DNA of 64,000 nt, from contig DIWB01000030.1 of assembly GCA_002428385.1 (NCBI GenBank), positions 15,210 to 79,209 of the forward strand, in the 5' to 3' direction. Origin of the DNA: Bacteroidales bacterium UBA6117. GTDB taxonomy: Bacteria; Bacteroidota; Bacteroidia; Bacteroidales; VadinHA17. Both the position numbers and the translations under genes were made by a program. The notes beneath the pieces were generated by a model that made no database searches, was not told the origin of the DNA, and saw only the letters and a program-made list of their open reading frames with translations. Position 1 is the first letter of the stretch. Each line of letters opens with the position of its first letter. Positions 17,787 to 27,113 of this stretch are shown one piece after another.

Positions 17787-19408
17787 GATTTCTGTTCGTT
17801 GCCAAGATTCTGTGATGTTTCGGCTTTCCTTCGCTTTGAGGCGGTCTGGATGCATTCCCTTGCAGAAATTATCACAGAGACACCCTGATATTCGAATTCT
17901 TCCTGCATGACTCCCACATTTTCTGCGTGATTCTTCTTGAGCGGCACTATTGTCCTGATGTGTTCAGGGTCGACGCCCAGTCCTTCACAGATCTTTTCCA
18001 GCCGTCCGGTGGCATGTGATTTCTGTCCGCCGGTCATTGCCGTTGCTGAGTTATCCGAGATAATTACCGTGATCGGGGAGTTTTTCATCACTGCATCAAG
18101 AAGTCCTGTCATGCCCGAATGGGTGAAGGTTGAATCGCCTATCACTGCAACAGAGGGCCTTAATCCCCCGTCAGCCGCCCCTACAGCCATTGTAACGGAT
18201 GCTCCCATGTCGACACAGGAATTTATAATGCTGTACGGAGGCAGGGTAGCCAGAGTATAACAACCGATGTCCGAGAACACTCCTTTAGCGCCCGACGGCT
18301 TCAGCGCGTCGATAACAGCAAGAAAAGTGTCAGAATGTCCGCATCCCTTGCAGAATGACGGCGGCCGGTTTTTTACCACATCGGGGACTTTGAACAAGGG
18401 CTCCGACTTGATCCCCAGGGCTTTGGCCACATTCGACGGATTCAGTTCACCTTCCCTCGGTATTGCCCCGTCGAGCCTTCCGTTGATCGTCAGGCTGTTA
18501 TCGAGCAAGCCCCTCAGACTCTCCTCAATGATCGGATATCCTTCCTCGAGAACAAGGACCTCCTCACATCTGTTTGTCAGATCACTGATTATATCCTTCG
18601 GAAACGGGTAGGTGGTGATTTTCAGAACAGGAAAGCCGGGACCCTTTTCCGGAAAGTTCTCCATAAGATAATTGTATGCTATACCGCATGCGATTACGCC
18701 CAGTCTTCTGTTCTTTCCATCTTTGAATACGTTGTATTTTGTAAGCCGGTTATCATACTTCAGGGATTCGTAGGTGGCCAGCAGTGTATGGTATTTCTTC
18801 CTTGCTATGGCAGGAAGAAGTACAAACTGGCGGGGATCTGAAGGAAGCTGAAATGACTTCTGAGGGATTGTCGTTTTCCTCTTCACTGCCGAACGCGAAT
18901 GGGCAAGACGTGTTGTTATCCTGAACAGGACGGGGATCCTGAATTTCTCAGACAGGTCAAATGCATCGGTTACCATATCGTAGGCTTCCTGCTGGTTTGA
19001 AGGCTCGAAAACCGGCACAAAGGCGAACTTTCCGTAGAATCGTGAATCCTGCTCATTCTGCGATGAATGCATCGATGGATCGTCGGCTGACACAACCACG
19101 AGTCCGCCGTTAATCCCGGTCACAGATGAATTGATAAAAGGGTCGGCAGCCACATTGAGACCAACATGCTTCATGGCCACCATGGCTCTTCTTCCCGTAT
19201 ACGACATTCCCAAAGCTGCCTCCATGGCAGTCTTCTCATTGGCCGACCATTCTCGGTGTATGCCCCTTTCATCCGCCTCCTCCGACGACTGTATGTATTC
19301 CATTATTTCAGTCGAGGGGGTTCCGGGGTAAGCGTACATGCCGCTAAGGCCGGCATCAATTGCTCCAAGTGCAATTGCCTCGTCACCCAGTAATAATTGT
19401 TTCTGCAT
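17783..19408 (-). CDS. iorA: Indolepyruvate oxidoreductase subunit alpha, without C-terminal ferredoxin domain
   Basis: 541 residues. Conserved parts: GLSGMYAYPGTPSTEI and NEKTAMEAALG at the start; FCKGCGHSDTFLAVIDAL (C353, C356) and SDIGCYTLATLPP in the thiamine diphosphate part; GDSTFTHSGMTGLLDA. Many IorA proteins continue with a two-cluster ferredoxin domain, for total lengths near 600 or more. Here the chain stops soon after ISARECIQTASKRR, with no CxxCxxCxxxCP motif. The next gene starts in the stop codon, so the end is real and not a frameshift. A TATTTTTG -7-like box is on the minus strand at 19461-19454. Confidence 0.93.
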   Translation of the reverse strand: MQKQLLLGDEAIALGAIDAGLSGMYAYPGTPSTEIMEYIQSSEEADERGIHREWSANEKTAMEAALGMSYTGRRAMVAMKHVGLNVAADPFINSSVTGINGGLVVVSADDPSMHSSQNEQDSRFYGKFAFVPVFEPSNQQEAYDMVTDAFDLSEKFRIPVLFRITTRLAHSRSAVKRKTTIPQKSFQLPSDPRQFVLLPAIARKKYHTLLATYESLKYDNRLTKYNVFKDGKNRRLGVIACGIAYNYLMENFPEKGPGFPVLKITTYPFPKDIISDLTNRCEEVLVLEEGYPIIEESLRGLLDNSLTINGRLDGAIPREGELNPSNVAKALGIKSEPLFKVPDVVKNRPPSFCKGCGHSDTFLAVIDALKPSGAKGVFSDIGCYTLATLPPYSIINSCVDMGASVTMAVGAADGGLRPSVAVIGDSTFTHSGMTGLLDAVMKNSPITVIISDNSATAMTGGQKSHATGRLEKICEGLGVDPEHIRTIVPLKKNHAENVGVMQEEFEYQGVSVIISARECIQTASKRRKAETSQNLGNEQKS

Positions 19409-19584
19409 AATCTATTTTCTGTTGATCCGATCGAATCTTAAATCCAACGGTTACAAAAATACCTGAATAAGTTCAAAAATGAAATTTAGTTAAAAATAAC
19501 CTAAAAGCTTTTAACGTTCCGTCCAATAATGTTTATTTTGCAGGCAATGATTATCAGACTCAGAAATTAATAAGAAATCAGGAA

Positions 19585-20286
19585 TTGAAACGGTTTCTCC
19601 AGATAGTATTTTTTCTTGTGCTTCCGCTGTGCCTGCTGAAAGGTCAGACCCGGGAAACAGAAAGGTTTTTCCAGGTTAGCGGAATAATTTCTGACGAGGA
19701 AAACAATCCGATGGCAAACGTGGGCGTCGTTTCATTAAAGCTCAAGAGGGGTACCATCAGCGAGAAAACAGGGATTTACAGCATCACAAGCACGCCCGGC
19801 GACACAATATTTTTCAGGGCGCTTGGTTTTAAAAGGAAACTGGTGATACTGCCAAACGATTTTATGGGACGCAATTACAATCTGGACGTTAAGCTGAGTC
19901 TGGATACAATACCGATCGACAATGTAGTGGTGATCCCATGGAAAAGTTACAGCGAATTCATCAGGGACATGTCAACACCATCGCCGCTGGGCCCCGAAAT
20001 TGAAAATATGAACAGGAACATTGCCTCAATTGAGGAAGCAATGTCAACGACCGTGGATGTAAAAATCACACCGGAGGCCGGATACCGCTATGCCATGCAG
20101 CAAAATTTCAGGAATAATATAACAAGGGGACAGTATCCCATAAACAACCTCCTGAATCCCTTTGCCTGGGCGAAATTTGTCAATGGATTGCAAAACGGAC
20201 TGTTCAAGAATCAGGACAACTCTGACAGACCATCGAAGGTTAAGGTTAAAAAACCCAGGAAGAAGAAAAAAAGTGAGCAGAAATAA
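19585..20286 (+). CDS. Secreted carboxypeptidase-like regulatory-domain protein
   Basis: 233 residues, starting at a TTG (19585); no ATG gives an intact signal peptide. After the signal (LQIVFFLVLPLCLLKGQ) comes a carboxypeptidase D regulatory-like (CarboxypepD_reg) domain: FQVSGIISDEENNPMANVGVVSL, GTISEKTGIYSI, GDTIFFRALGFKRK. The C-terminus is very basic (KVKVKKPRKKKKSEQK). Such domains usually begin TonB-dependent receptors; here it is free-standing. The end overlaps the TonB-like gene by 14 bases, so the two are likely coupled. Confidence 0.82.
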   Translation: MKRFLQIVFFLVLPLCLLKGQTRETERFFQVSGIISDEENNPMANVGVVSLKLKRGTISEKTGIYSITSTPGDTIFFRALGFKRKLVILPNDFMGRNYNLDVKLSLDTIPIDNVVVIPWKSYSEFIRDMSTPSPLGPEIENMNRNIASIEEAMSTTVDVKITPEAGYRYAMQQNFRNNITRGQYPINNLLNPFAWAKFVNGLQNGLFKNQDNSDRPSKVKVKKPRKKKKSEQK

Positions 20287-21037
20287 CGGCAGATTAGTGG
20301 GAATACTCGGAACCGTTATCATCCATCTGACGGCGGGTATAATTTTCATGTCCTACCAGCTGGGCTCAATGAAAACCAGGGAAAAGGAAATCGAAAAGTT
20401 TGAGATTGAATTTGCCGCAGTTGAGGAAAGAATGGAGATGCCCCCTGCAATACCTGCTGAAAATCTCTCAGCCGTTACAGTTGAAAACATTTTGCGCAAC
20501 GATCCCGAGATGCTTAACATTGCCCGTAACCTGGCAGCCAGAGGCGAGGAAAAAATCGACCCGCAGGAATATATCGATCAGGTAAAGAACGAACTGATTG
20601 AGAGCGGGAAACTCGGGACTGACAATTTTATTGATTCCAGGGGGACAGGTTACCAGCAGACAAATGCAGAAGAGATTGCAGTTGACGACAAGGATAAGGC
20701 TGAGGAGAATGAGAAGGAAGCCAACAAATCACAAAAGATGGCTGCCAATTTTCAGGGACCGACGAGAATCTTTTATGAACTGACGGGAAGAAATCACATA
20801 TACCTGCCGATACCTATCTATAAGTGTGAAGGGTCGGGGAAAGTGGTGCTGATTATCGATGTTAACCAGCGGGGATATGTCGAAAATGCTTCGATAATTC
20901 AGGCCCAGAGCACAGCCACGGACGAATGCCTGATCGAAACGGCTGTCGGAACAGCCCTGAGATCAAGATTTGAAAGCAATCTGGATGCCCCGAAAATCCA
21001 GAAGGGTACTCTTACTTATATATTTGTTGCCCAATAA
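20273..21037 (+). CDS. TonB-like energy transducer
   Basis: 254 residues from the GTG at 20273, inside the end of the previous gene; the frame runs further upstream, but the GTG places a membrane anchor (LVGILGTVIIHLTAGIIFMSY) right at the N-terminus. A long acidic, charged periplasmic stretch (~30-165) replaces the usual proline-rich linker. The C-terminal ~85 residues match a TonB C-terminal domain: GKVVLIIDVNQRGYVENASII, DECLIETAVGTALRSRF, KGTLTYIFVAQ. It would link the inner membrane to outer-membrane partners. Confidence 0.82.
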   Translation: MSRNNGRLVGILGTVIIHLTAGIIFMSYQLGSMKTREKEIEKFEIEFAAVEERMEMPPAIPAENLSAVTVENILRNDPEMLNIARNLAARGEEKIDPQEYIDQVKNELIESGKLGTDNFIDSRGTGYQQTNAEEIAVDDKDKAEENEKEANKSQKMAANFQGPTRIFYELTGRNHIYLPIPIYKCEGSGKVVLIIDVNQRGYVENASIIQAQSTATDECLIETAVGTALRSRFESNLDAPKIQKGTLTYIFVAQ

Positions 21038-21077
21038 TCCGATATCCGCTTAATCAAGCCGGATCACTTATTTAATT

Positions 21078-21803
21078 TCAGCCAAAGAGCGTGTTATTCT
21101 GCCGGGGGTAAGGCCTTATCACCTCCGGAGTGTTACGGTCGGCTGACTTATTGCTGATCAGATTGCTGATTGTCCAGGCTTTGAGTAATTCCGTGGGACA
21201 GGGTTTCAGGAGTGAAAAGGCTTCATCCGGAGATGTATCCGAACTTATCCATCTTTTTTCAGCGTCGCGGTCGAGAATCACAGGCATCCGTTTCTTCGAG
21301 TTGTGAATAACGGCGAGCAGATCATTTGCATCGGTGGTCACTATGGAAAAGGTATCAAGAACCTCCCCTGTTGAGGTATTGGTCCATCGGTCGTACAAAC
21401 CTGCCAGCGAAAATATCTCCTCGCCGGTGTGGCGGATGTACCATGGAATTTTTTCGTTAACTGCATGCTGCCATTCGAAGAATCCTTTAACCGGGATTAT
21501 GCAGCGGCCCGATCTGAACGATCCGGAGAATGAAAGCTTTGAAGATACGGTCTCAGCCCTGGCATTGAATGTCTTGTATCTTATTTCATTTGCATCCTCA
21601 GGATTTTTTGTCCACGACGGGATCAGTCCCCATTTAAGAAGCCGGGCACGCTCGGGATCATCGAGGCAGATAGCCGGGAGCTCCGGCAGGCTGAAAGCAT
21701 GATAATAATAGCTGGGCTGATACCTGTCGCGGTCGGGAAAAGAAACCCCGTACCTGCCTTCAAGTTCATCCTTTACAAGGTTTACATTGACTGTAAAGCA
21801 CAT
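21078..21803 (-). CDS. SRAP-family abasic-site DNA-protein crosslinking protein (YedK/HMCES)
   Basis: 241 residues. Cys2 directly after the start Met is the residue that links to abasic sites in single-stranded DNA. Other family marks: LLKWGLIPSWTKNP, YKTFNARAETV, RCIIPVKGFFEWQH, and TTDANDLLAVIHNSKKRMPVIL with the active-site histidine. It shields abasic sites during replication. It sits 3 bases downstream of the serine hydrolase gene on the same strand, with no evident functional tie. Confidence 0.95.
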   Translation of the reverse strand: MCFTVNVNLVKDELEGRYGVSFPDRDRYQPSYYYHAFSLPELPAICLDDPERARLLKWGLIPSWTKNPEDANEIRYKTFNARAETVSSKLSFSGSFRSGRCIIPVKGFFEWQHAVNEKIPWYIRHTGEEIFSLAGLYDRWTNTSTGEVLDTFSIVTTDANDLLAVIHNSKKRMPVILDRDAEKRWISSDTSPDEAFSLLKPCPTELLKAWTISNLISNKSADRNTPEVIRPYPRQNNTLFG

Positions 21804-21806
21804 TCT

Positions 21807-23123
21807 CTAGTTAATTCCTGTCAGCTCAAATCGTATGGGAACCGGAAGTGTATTGTCGAACAGGTTGTATTCCGGCCATTCATCAATCTTTGAAACCACT
21901 CCCTCCATCATTCTGTTTATATAGGAATGGATTCCCGGACCGTTCCAGGCGCTTGTATTAAGAAGCACTATCCATGACAGTCCGTCGGGCTGTCGCTTAA
22001 TCATGGCCGCAGTTCCCGCAAAGGAGCCGGTGCGGATCCAGGTACCGTTTTCGTAGGTGGTCTTCCATCCGATCGGCGAGAATTGGTTGTTCACGTTGGT
22101 CATCAGGTTTATACTGCCATCGGAAAGAATATCATCATTATAATCAAATCCGTCAACTGCAAGTACCAGTCTCATGAGGTCGGGCGCCGTGGCAAGCCAG
22201 TAACCGGCAGCGCCAAGAGTCTCAACATCGTTCCCTCCGTAGCGGACAGGAACCAGCTCGCCTGTACCGTATACCGAAGGCCGCATCGGCATGCCTGCTG
22301 GTTCATAATAGGTAACCTCAAACGGAGCTTTCTGATCAGGAAGGTTTTTGGCGGGGACTATGTCGTAAATCCCCAGCGGTTCGAATATTGCCGTTCTGCA
22401 GTATTCCTCGTACGGCAATCCCGATGCCTTTTCAATCACCAATCCAAGAATGCTGTATCCGAGATTTGAGTAAGAACGGCCCGTGCCCGGAGCAAAATGA
22501 AGTTTCTTTGAAAGGGCAAACCGGACAATGGTCCGGGTATCAACCGGAAGTTCACATTTCATCTGACTGGCCACCTGTTGAGGCATGAACATCTGATCGC
22601 CGTAACGCTGCGACCACCCTCCCTCGTGCGACAACAGATGGGCAATGGTTATGTTATAGACTCTTTTGTCTTTGGGATCACAGTAGCATGAATCATTAAG
22701 AACACCCTCCGGACCGAAAACCCTGTCGTCGAGTGAAAGTTTTCCTTCCTCCCTCAGTTTCATAATCGCCACACCGGTTACCAGCTTCGATACACTTGCT
22801 ATCCGGAATTTACTGTAAGGTTGTGTCTCGATCCCGGCCGCTGTATCAGCATATCCAAATCCCCTTGCATACAAAAGCTTTCCATCCCTTGCGATTGCCA
22901 CTGATGCCCCCTGGATGGACCATTTCCTCATGAACGAATTGATGACAGGGATACAGCCATCAAACTCCGAAACCGACGAATCATTATTTGTGAGCCTCAC
23001 ATAGGCAGGGGCCAGCCTGTCGGCGGGATTACCAGGATTCTCCACTGCAGTGGGGTTGTAGCGAGCCACCAGTGATAAAAACACAATAAGAAAGATTTTC
23101 TTCAAAATGGTCAAGAATTTCAC
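21807..23123 (-). CDS. Secreted serine hydrolase, class C beta-lactamase family
   Basis: 438 residues with a signal peptide (1-22). The nucleophile motif SxxK is in FRIASVSKLVTGVAIMKL and the YxN motif in GRSYSNLGYSILGLVIE. HLLSHEGGWSQRYG and GYWLATAPDLMRLVLAV are common in this family of D-aminopeptidases, esterases and DD-peptidase relatives. The true substrate cannot be told. It probably works in the periplasm or on the surface. Confidence 0.92.
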   Translation of the reverse strand: MKFLTILKKIFLIVFLSLVARYNPTAVENPGNPADRLAPAYVRLTNNDSSVSEFDGCIPVINSFMRKWSIQGASVAIARDGKLLYARGFGYADTAAGIETQPYSKFRIASVSKLVTGVAIMKLREEGKLSLDDRVFGPEGVLNDSCYCDPKDKRVYNITIAHLLSHEGGWSQRYGDQMFMPQQVASQMKCELPVDTRTIVRFALSKKLHFAPGTGRSYSNLGYSILGLVIEKASGLPYEEYCRTAIFEPLGIYDIVPAKNLPDQKAPFEVTYYEPAGMPMRPSVYGTGELVPVRYGGNDVETLGAAGYWLATAPDLMRLVLAVDGFDYNDDILSDGSINLMTNVNNQFSPIGWKTTYENGTWIRTGSFAGTAAMIKRQPDGLSWIVLLNTSAWNGPGIHSYINRMMEGVVSKIDEWPEYNLFDNTLPVPIRFELTGIN

Positions 23124-23272
23124 TTTTGGGGGATAAAAATATAATTATTATTAACAGAATTCAATAAGGACATTAAACTTTCATAAAAATTAACTTATGG
23201 ATTTTGCTAATATTGTTTTTTTGTATTGAATTTTTTTTTACACCGAATGGGCAAAAAGCTAACTTTGCGATT

Positions 23273-24712
23273 ATGTTTTTAACCCGCTGTAGCATAATTG
23301 TCGTTACGCTGATCCTCGCTAATCTGATCTTTTCACTGCAAAGATTATCCGGACAGGAAATTACTATTCTTGACACTCTCGATTACATACCTATGGACAC
23401 CGGGGGCGCGCTTGAATACAATCTCATGATCGCATCGTCAAAGGGGCTCCATACCGAAGTCAGAAGGCTGCTTTCAAAAGGAGCTGAAATAGATGCGGAA
23501 ACTTACGAGGGAGCAACGCCTCTGATCTTTGCCGTCGCAAACAACAGGCTTTCTGCGGTGGAAGCATTGCTTGAATGGAATCCCAATGTTGACAAGAAAA
23601 CTGCCGGGCATGAGACTGCTCTGCTGATTGCAGTCAAAAACATGAACACTGAAATCGCCGAGACTCTCATCAGGGGCGGAGCAACTATTGATCTGCCTGA
23701 CAATCACGGCGCCACACCCCTGCATTACGCCGCAGTGAACGGGGATCTGCTGATGACTGACCTCCTTCTTTATTACGATGCCGACTGCAACCTTAAGTCA
23801 GATGACGGAACAACCCCGCTTATGGCATCCATCCTGTCGGGCTATGCCGATGTTACCGATCTTCTATTTCAAAACGGCGCCAACCTGGAAGCAAGGGACC
23901 CGGAGGGCTTCACCCCGTTCCTTATTGCCGCCCAGAATGGCGATACAGCAATCATGAGCCTTCTTCTGAAGGAAGGTGTCGACCTGTATGAAAAGAACAT
24001 CCATAATTACAATGCACTGGCTCTGGCTATCCAGTCAAACCATGTTCCTGCTGCTGAGCTTCTTCTTAAAAAAGGAGATCTCTGGAACGACCAGGAAAAA
24101 GGAGGAGTCAATCCCTATACGGTTGCATCAGCTTTCGGCAGAAAGGATATCACTATGCTTCTTGAAAAAAACAATGTCAAGGGCAACCCGGGATTAAGAA
24201 TTGATCTGATCTCATTATCGGCCAATACAAGGGTGAACAACAGGGATATTTTGGCTGGTCTGATGCTGTCATTCAAGGAGCCGCTCCTCAATGCCGGATT
24301 CATGGCCGGATTTGACACTAAACCATTCAGGACAAGAGTCATGAAGGAAGCCGGCGACAATGAGTATTACCAGTATCTCGATAAAAGTTCCCTTGCTTAC
24401 GCGGGACTGTTCAAGGACTTCACACTTCTGGAGAGATCTTCGGGATTTACGATTATGGCTTCTGCTTCTATTTCGGCCGGATACAACTTTGGCCCCGCTT
24501 TCAATGGGACGGTAGCCAGGCCCGAAAGTAAGGCGAGAATAATGCCGGCGGCAGGAATAAAATTCGAAAGGTCAAATCTGGCTGTGAGTGCAGGCATTGA
24601 ATATCTGAAAACCGAATTTTATAAAATAGGTCCACTCTGGGGAAGACTGAGCTTCACTTACAGCTACAGACTGAGCCGGGTAAGAAAACACGAAAAGACA
24701 ATAGAATGGTAG
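23273..24712 (+). CDS. Exported ankyrin-repeat protein with C-terminal beta-barrel-like domain
   Basis: 479 residues from the ATG at 23273 (an earlier ATG at 23204 would add a second hydrophobic stretch). A signal peptide is followed by about seven ankyrin repeats (~35-300), for example DNHGATPLHYAAVNGDLLMTD. From ~310 to the end the pattern changes to alternating strands (DLISLSANTRVNNRD, ASISAGYNFGPAF, GPLWGRLSFTYSYRLSR) like an outer-membrane barrel. The ankyrin part would then hang in the periplasm as a binding platform. A TAACTTTG box is at 23260-23267. The lipoprotein gene overlaps its stop codon. Confidence 0.8.
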   Translation: MFLTRCSIIVVTLILANLIFSLQRLSGQEITILDTLDYIPMDTGGALEYNLMIASSKGLHTEVRRLLSKGAEIDAETYEGATPLIFAVANNRLSAVEALLEWNPNVDKKTAGHETALLIAVKNMNTEIAETLIRGGATIDLPDNHGATPLHYAAVNGDLLMTDLLLYYDADCNLKSDDGTTPLMASILSGYADVTDLLFQNGANLEARDPEGFTPFLIAAQNGDTAIMSLLLKEGVDLYEKNIHNYNALALAIQSNHVPAAELLLKKGDLWNDQEKGGVNPYTVASAFGRKDITMLLEKNNVKGNPGLRIDLISLSANTRVNNRDILAGLMLSFKEPLLNAGFMAGFDTKPFRTRVMKEAGDNEYYQYLDKSSLAYAGLFKDFTLLERSSGFTIMASASISAGYNFGPAFNGTVARPESKARIMPAAGIKFERSNLAVSAGIEYLKTEFYKIGPLWGRLSFTYSYRLSRVRKHEKTIEW

Positions 24713-25137
24713 CGAAAATCATGAAACCCGGCTTAAGGATATTTCTTTTCCTTTTTCTCGCCGCTGCCTTCTCATGCGAGGAACAGGGATGGATCGCCGA
24801 TTGCGGTGATTGCACTCAGGATGAACCTGCAACCGACTATCTGCTTATCAAATTCACGGTTAATAACCCTGCGGCTACCATTAATGTCTATGAAGGCGAA
24901 CTGGAGGACGGAGTGCTGCTAAGCTCGGGAAATCCCCCCTCCGACATATACAGGATAGATGTAAGGCTGAACAAGAAATACACCGTGACCGCCAGATATG
25001 AGATAGGTGGCAAAACATATACAGCAGTCGATGCAGCTATTCCCAGAACAAAATTCACCGAGACGCAGTGCCAGGATCCATGCTGGTACGTTTACGACAA
25101 CGAGCTCGACCTCCGGTTAAAGTACAAAGCAGATTAA
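24706..25137 (+). CDS. Putative lipoprotein of unknown function
   Basis: 143 residues if started at 24706 (ATGGTAG overlaps the previous stop); 138 residues from 24721, which starts a neat lipoprotein signal. The lipobox is LAAAFSCEE. The mature part is rich in paired cysteines (DCGDCTQ, TQCQDPCWY) and looks like a small beta-sandwich (LLIKFTVNNPAATINVYEGE, KYTVTARYEIGGKTYTAVD). Tight linkage suggests that it works with the ankyrin/barrel protein upstream. No known family recognised. Confidence 0.75.
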   Translation: MVAKIMKPGLRIFLFLFLAAAFSCEEQGWIADCGDCTQDEPATDYLLIKFTVNNPAATINVYEGELEDGVLLSSGNPPSDIYRIDVRLNKKYTVTARYEIGGKTYTAVDAAIPRTKFTETQCQDPCWYVYDNELDLRLKYKAD

Positions 25138-25151
25138 CCTGTTTATCCTGC

Positions 25152-26117
25152 TCAGGCGGTGCCTTTGTAGCTGAACAGGGGAGCTCCTGAGGCAGCTTTT
25201 ACCTTAATGGCATCTATTTCGGATTTTCTGAGAGGTTTGATATCGTGCCTCATTCCGAGTGCAATTTTGAACAATTCTGCTTCGCCAGGAGGAACTGCAG
25301 CCGTTATCGGATGACTGAGGGTGAATCTTAATCCCATTTTTATATCTTCAGGCGTTACAAGAGGTTCGTACCAGCACTTCGGATATCTGGTCCTTTCTGC
25401 TCCCTCTGCCCATGGACCTTTTGCCATTGCCTTCAGGGCAAGGATTCCCATTTTCTTCTCCCGGGCGCGGGCCAGTACCTGGGGACCGAAATTCCCTGAA
25501 TTCCATGTTGCATAGTTGAATGGGAAAAGGATGCTGTCAAAGTCGAAGCGGTCCATCAGGGCCATCGCGGCTTCAACGGAGTGAGCTGAAAATCCGATGT
25601 ATTTTATCTTGCCTTCCTTCCTTGCCTCCAGGAAAGTTTCCATGGCACCTCCCGGGCCCAGCAGGGTATCAACATCTTCAAGTGAGGTGACAGCATGATG
25701 CTGATAGAGATCAAAATGGTCAGTCCGCATATTCTTAAGTGACTGTTCCAGTTCGGCACGGGCTTCGGCTTTTTTCCGCTTGCCTGTCTTGCAGGCAAGG
25801 AATACATCCTTTCTGTAAGGCTCAAGCGCTGGTCCTAGCATTTGCTCTGCATTTCCGTATGACGGGGCTACATCAAAATAGTTTATCCCGGCTTCGATTG
25901 CCTGACGTACAAGTGCTGATGACTCTTCAGTTGTGGCGTTCATAACCACTATGCCTCCAAAACCAATAATGGATAGCATTTCGCCGGTCCTTCCAAGAGC
26001 TCTTTTTTCGATACCTCCGGGTGCACTTTTTCTCGCTATCCCGCTAAGGTCAGCAGGAAAAAGACTTATAACGGGCGCAGCCAGTGAGGCAGTCCTGATG
26101 AAATCGCGTCGCTTCAT
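25152..26117 (-). CDS. Aldo/keto reductase with Tat signal
   Basis: 321 residues. The N-terminus MKRRDFIRTASLAAPVISLF is a Tat-type signal, so the enzyme is likely exported with its NADP(H). The reductase barrel starts at ~38 (KRALGRTGEMLSIIGFGG). The catalytic set can be seen: D and Y in NYFDVAPSYGNAE, K in LACKTGK, H in DLYQHHAV. The substrate is unknown. It is convergent with the lipoprotein gene and separated from truA by 79 bases. Confidence 0.92.
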   Translation of the reverse strand: MKRRDFIRTASLAAPVISLFPADLSGIARKSAPGGIEKRALGRTGEMLSIIGFGGIVVMNATTEESSALVRQAIEAGINYFDVAPSYGNAEQMLGPALEPYRKDVFLACKTGKRKKAEARAELEQSLKNMRTDHFDLYQHHAVTSLEDVDTLLGPGGAMETFLEARKEGKIKYIGFSAHSVEAAMALMDRFDFDSILFPFNYATWNSGNFGPQVLARAREKKMGILALKAMAKGPWAEGAERTRYPKCWYEPLVTPEDIKMGLRFTLSHPITAAVPPGEAELFKIALGMRHDIKPLRKSEIDAIKVKAASGAPLFSYKGTA

Positions 26118-26196
26118 AGTAGTATCTTTTTTAAAAGGTATAAACTTAAAAGTTACGAAATTGTTCCCAACTATCCAAAAAAAGTTGCCTCACCAG

Positions 26197-26973
26197 TCAT
26201 AAACTGATAACCGGTCTGGCTGTGAAATTTATCTTCTCATCCCGGTAATATACCTTTTCAAGGAAGAGGCCGCTTGGCGGAGCTGTAAGTTTGGCCGGTA
26301 CATCAGACCTGTTCCTGAAAAATCCGGGAATGTCAGCCGGATCAAGCTTGCCGCGACCGGCTTCAATGACCACTCCTGTCATCCTGCGAACCTGCTTCCA
26401 CAGAAAATGCGATCCGATCACATGGAACAGCAGCATATCACCGTAATCATACACTTCGGAGTGCATTATCTCAACCTTCGTTGATCTTTGCTCCTGGTCC
26501 TCATCAGTGAATGACTTATAGTTTTTAAGACCCGGAAAATGCTTAGCCGCTTCATTCATGCGGTTAATATCAAGCTGATCCTTGATCCACCAGACATATT
26601 TTTTACCAAAAGAAGTTCTGCGACGGCTGATCTGGTAAAAATAGCTGCGTGCCACCGCATCATGACGAGCATGAAAGCTGTCCTGCACCTTTTCAACATT
26701 GATAATGGATATATCATGCGGAAGCCTGTCATTTATTCCATAACGAATCCGCAGCGGAACCAGGTCGGATGATGCTTCGACGTGGGCAACCTGGCCAATG
26801 GCATGAACCCCGCTGTCGGTACGGCCGGCTCCGTATACATCTATTTCTTCAACTCCGAACAGATCCCTGCAGGCATCAATAATTTCTCCCTGTACCGATT
26901 TGCCTCCCTTTTGCATCTGCCACCCGGAATACCTTGTCCCGTCATATTCGATTGTAAGTTTGAATCTCGACAT
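26197..26973 (-). CDS. truA: tRNA pseudouridine synthase A
   Basis: 258 residues. It makes pseudouridine at positions 38-40 of tRNA anticodon arms. The start LTIEYDGTRYSGWQ and the catalytic GAGRTDSGVHAIGQVAH with its invariant aspartate are clear, as are YFYQISRRRT and GSHFLWKQVRRMTGVVIEAGRG. Normal length and isolated. Confidence 0.96.
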   Translation of the reverse strand: MSRFKLTIEYDGTRYSGWQMQKGGKSVQGEIIDACRDLFGVEEIDVYGAGRTDSGVHAIGQVAHVEASSDLVPLRIRYGINDRLPHDISIINVEKVQDSFHARHDAVARSYFYQISRRRTSFGKKYVWWIKDQLDINRMNEAAKHFPGLKNYKSFTDEDQEQRSTKVEIMHSEVYDYGDMLLFHVIGSHFLWKQVRRMTGVVIEAGRGKLDPADIPGFFRNRSDVPAKLTAPPSGLFLEKVYYRDEKINFTARPVISL

Positions 26974-27113
26974 GTAATTTAAATTTAAGGCGAAGATAAG
27001 ATATAAAGTACTATAATGAACGTAATGCAGTTACGGAACCGCGACAAAGCAATCCGGTCAGCTATAATTCCTGCACTACAATTATTATCTTTAGCCGATA
27101 AAACAGCACCACC

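Noticed and set aside
19409..19584. Possible small RNA or tRNA between iorA and the next gene
   Set aside because: No cloverleaf or stable hairpin seen; AT-rich control region only.
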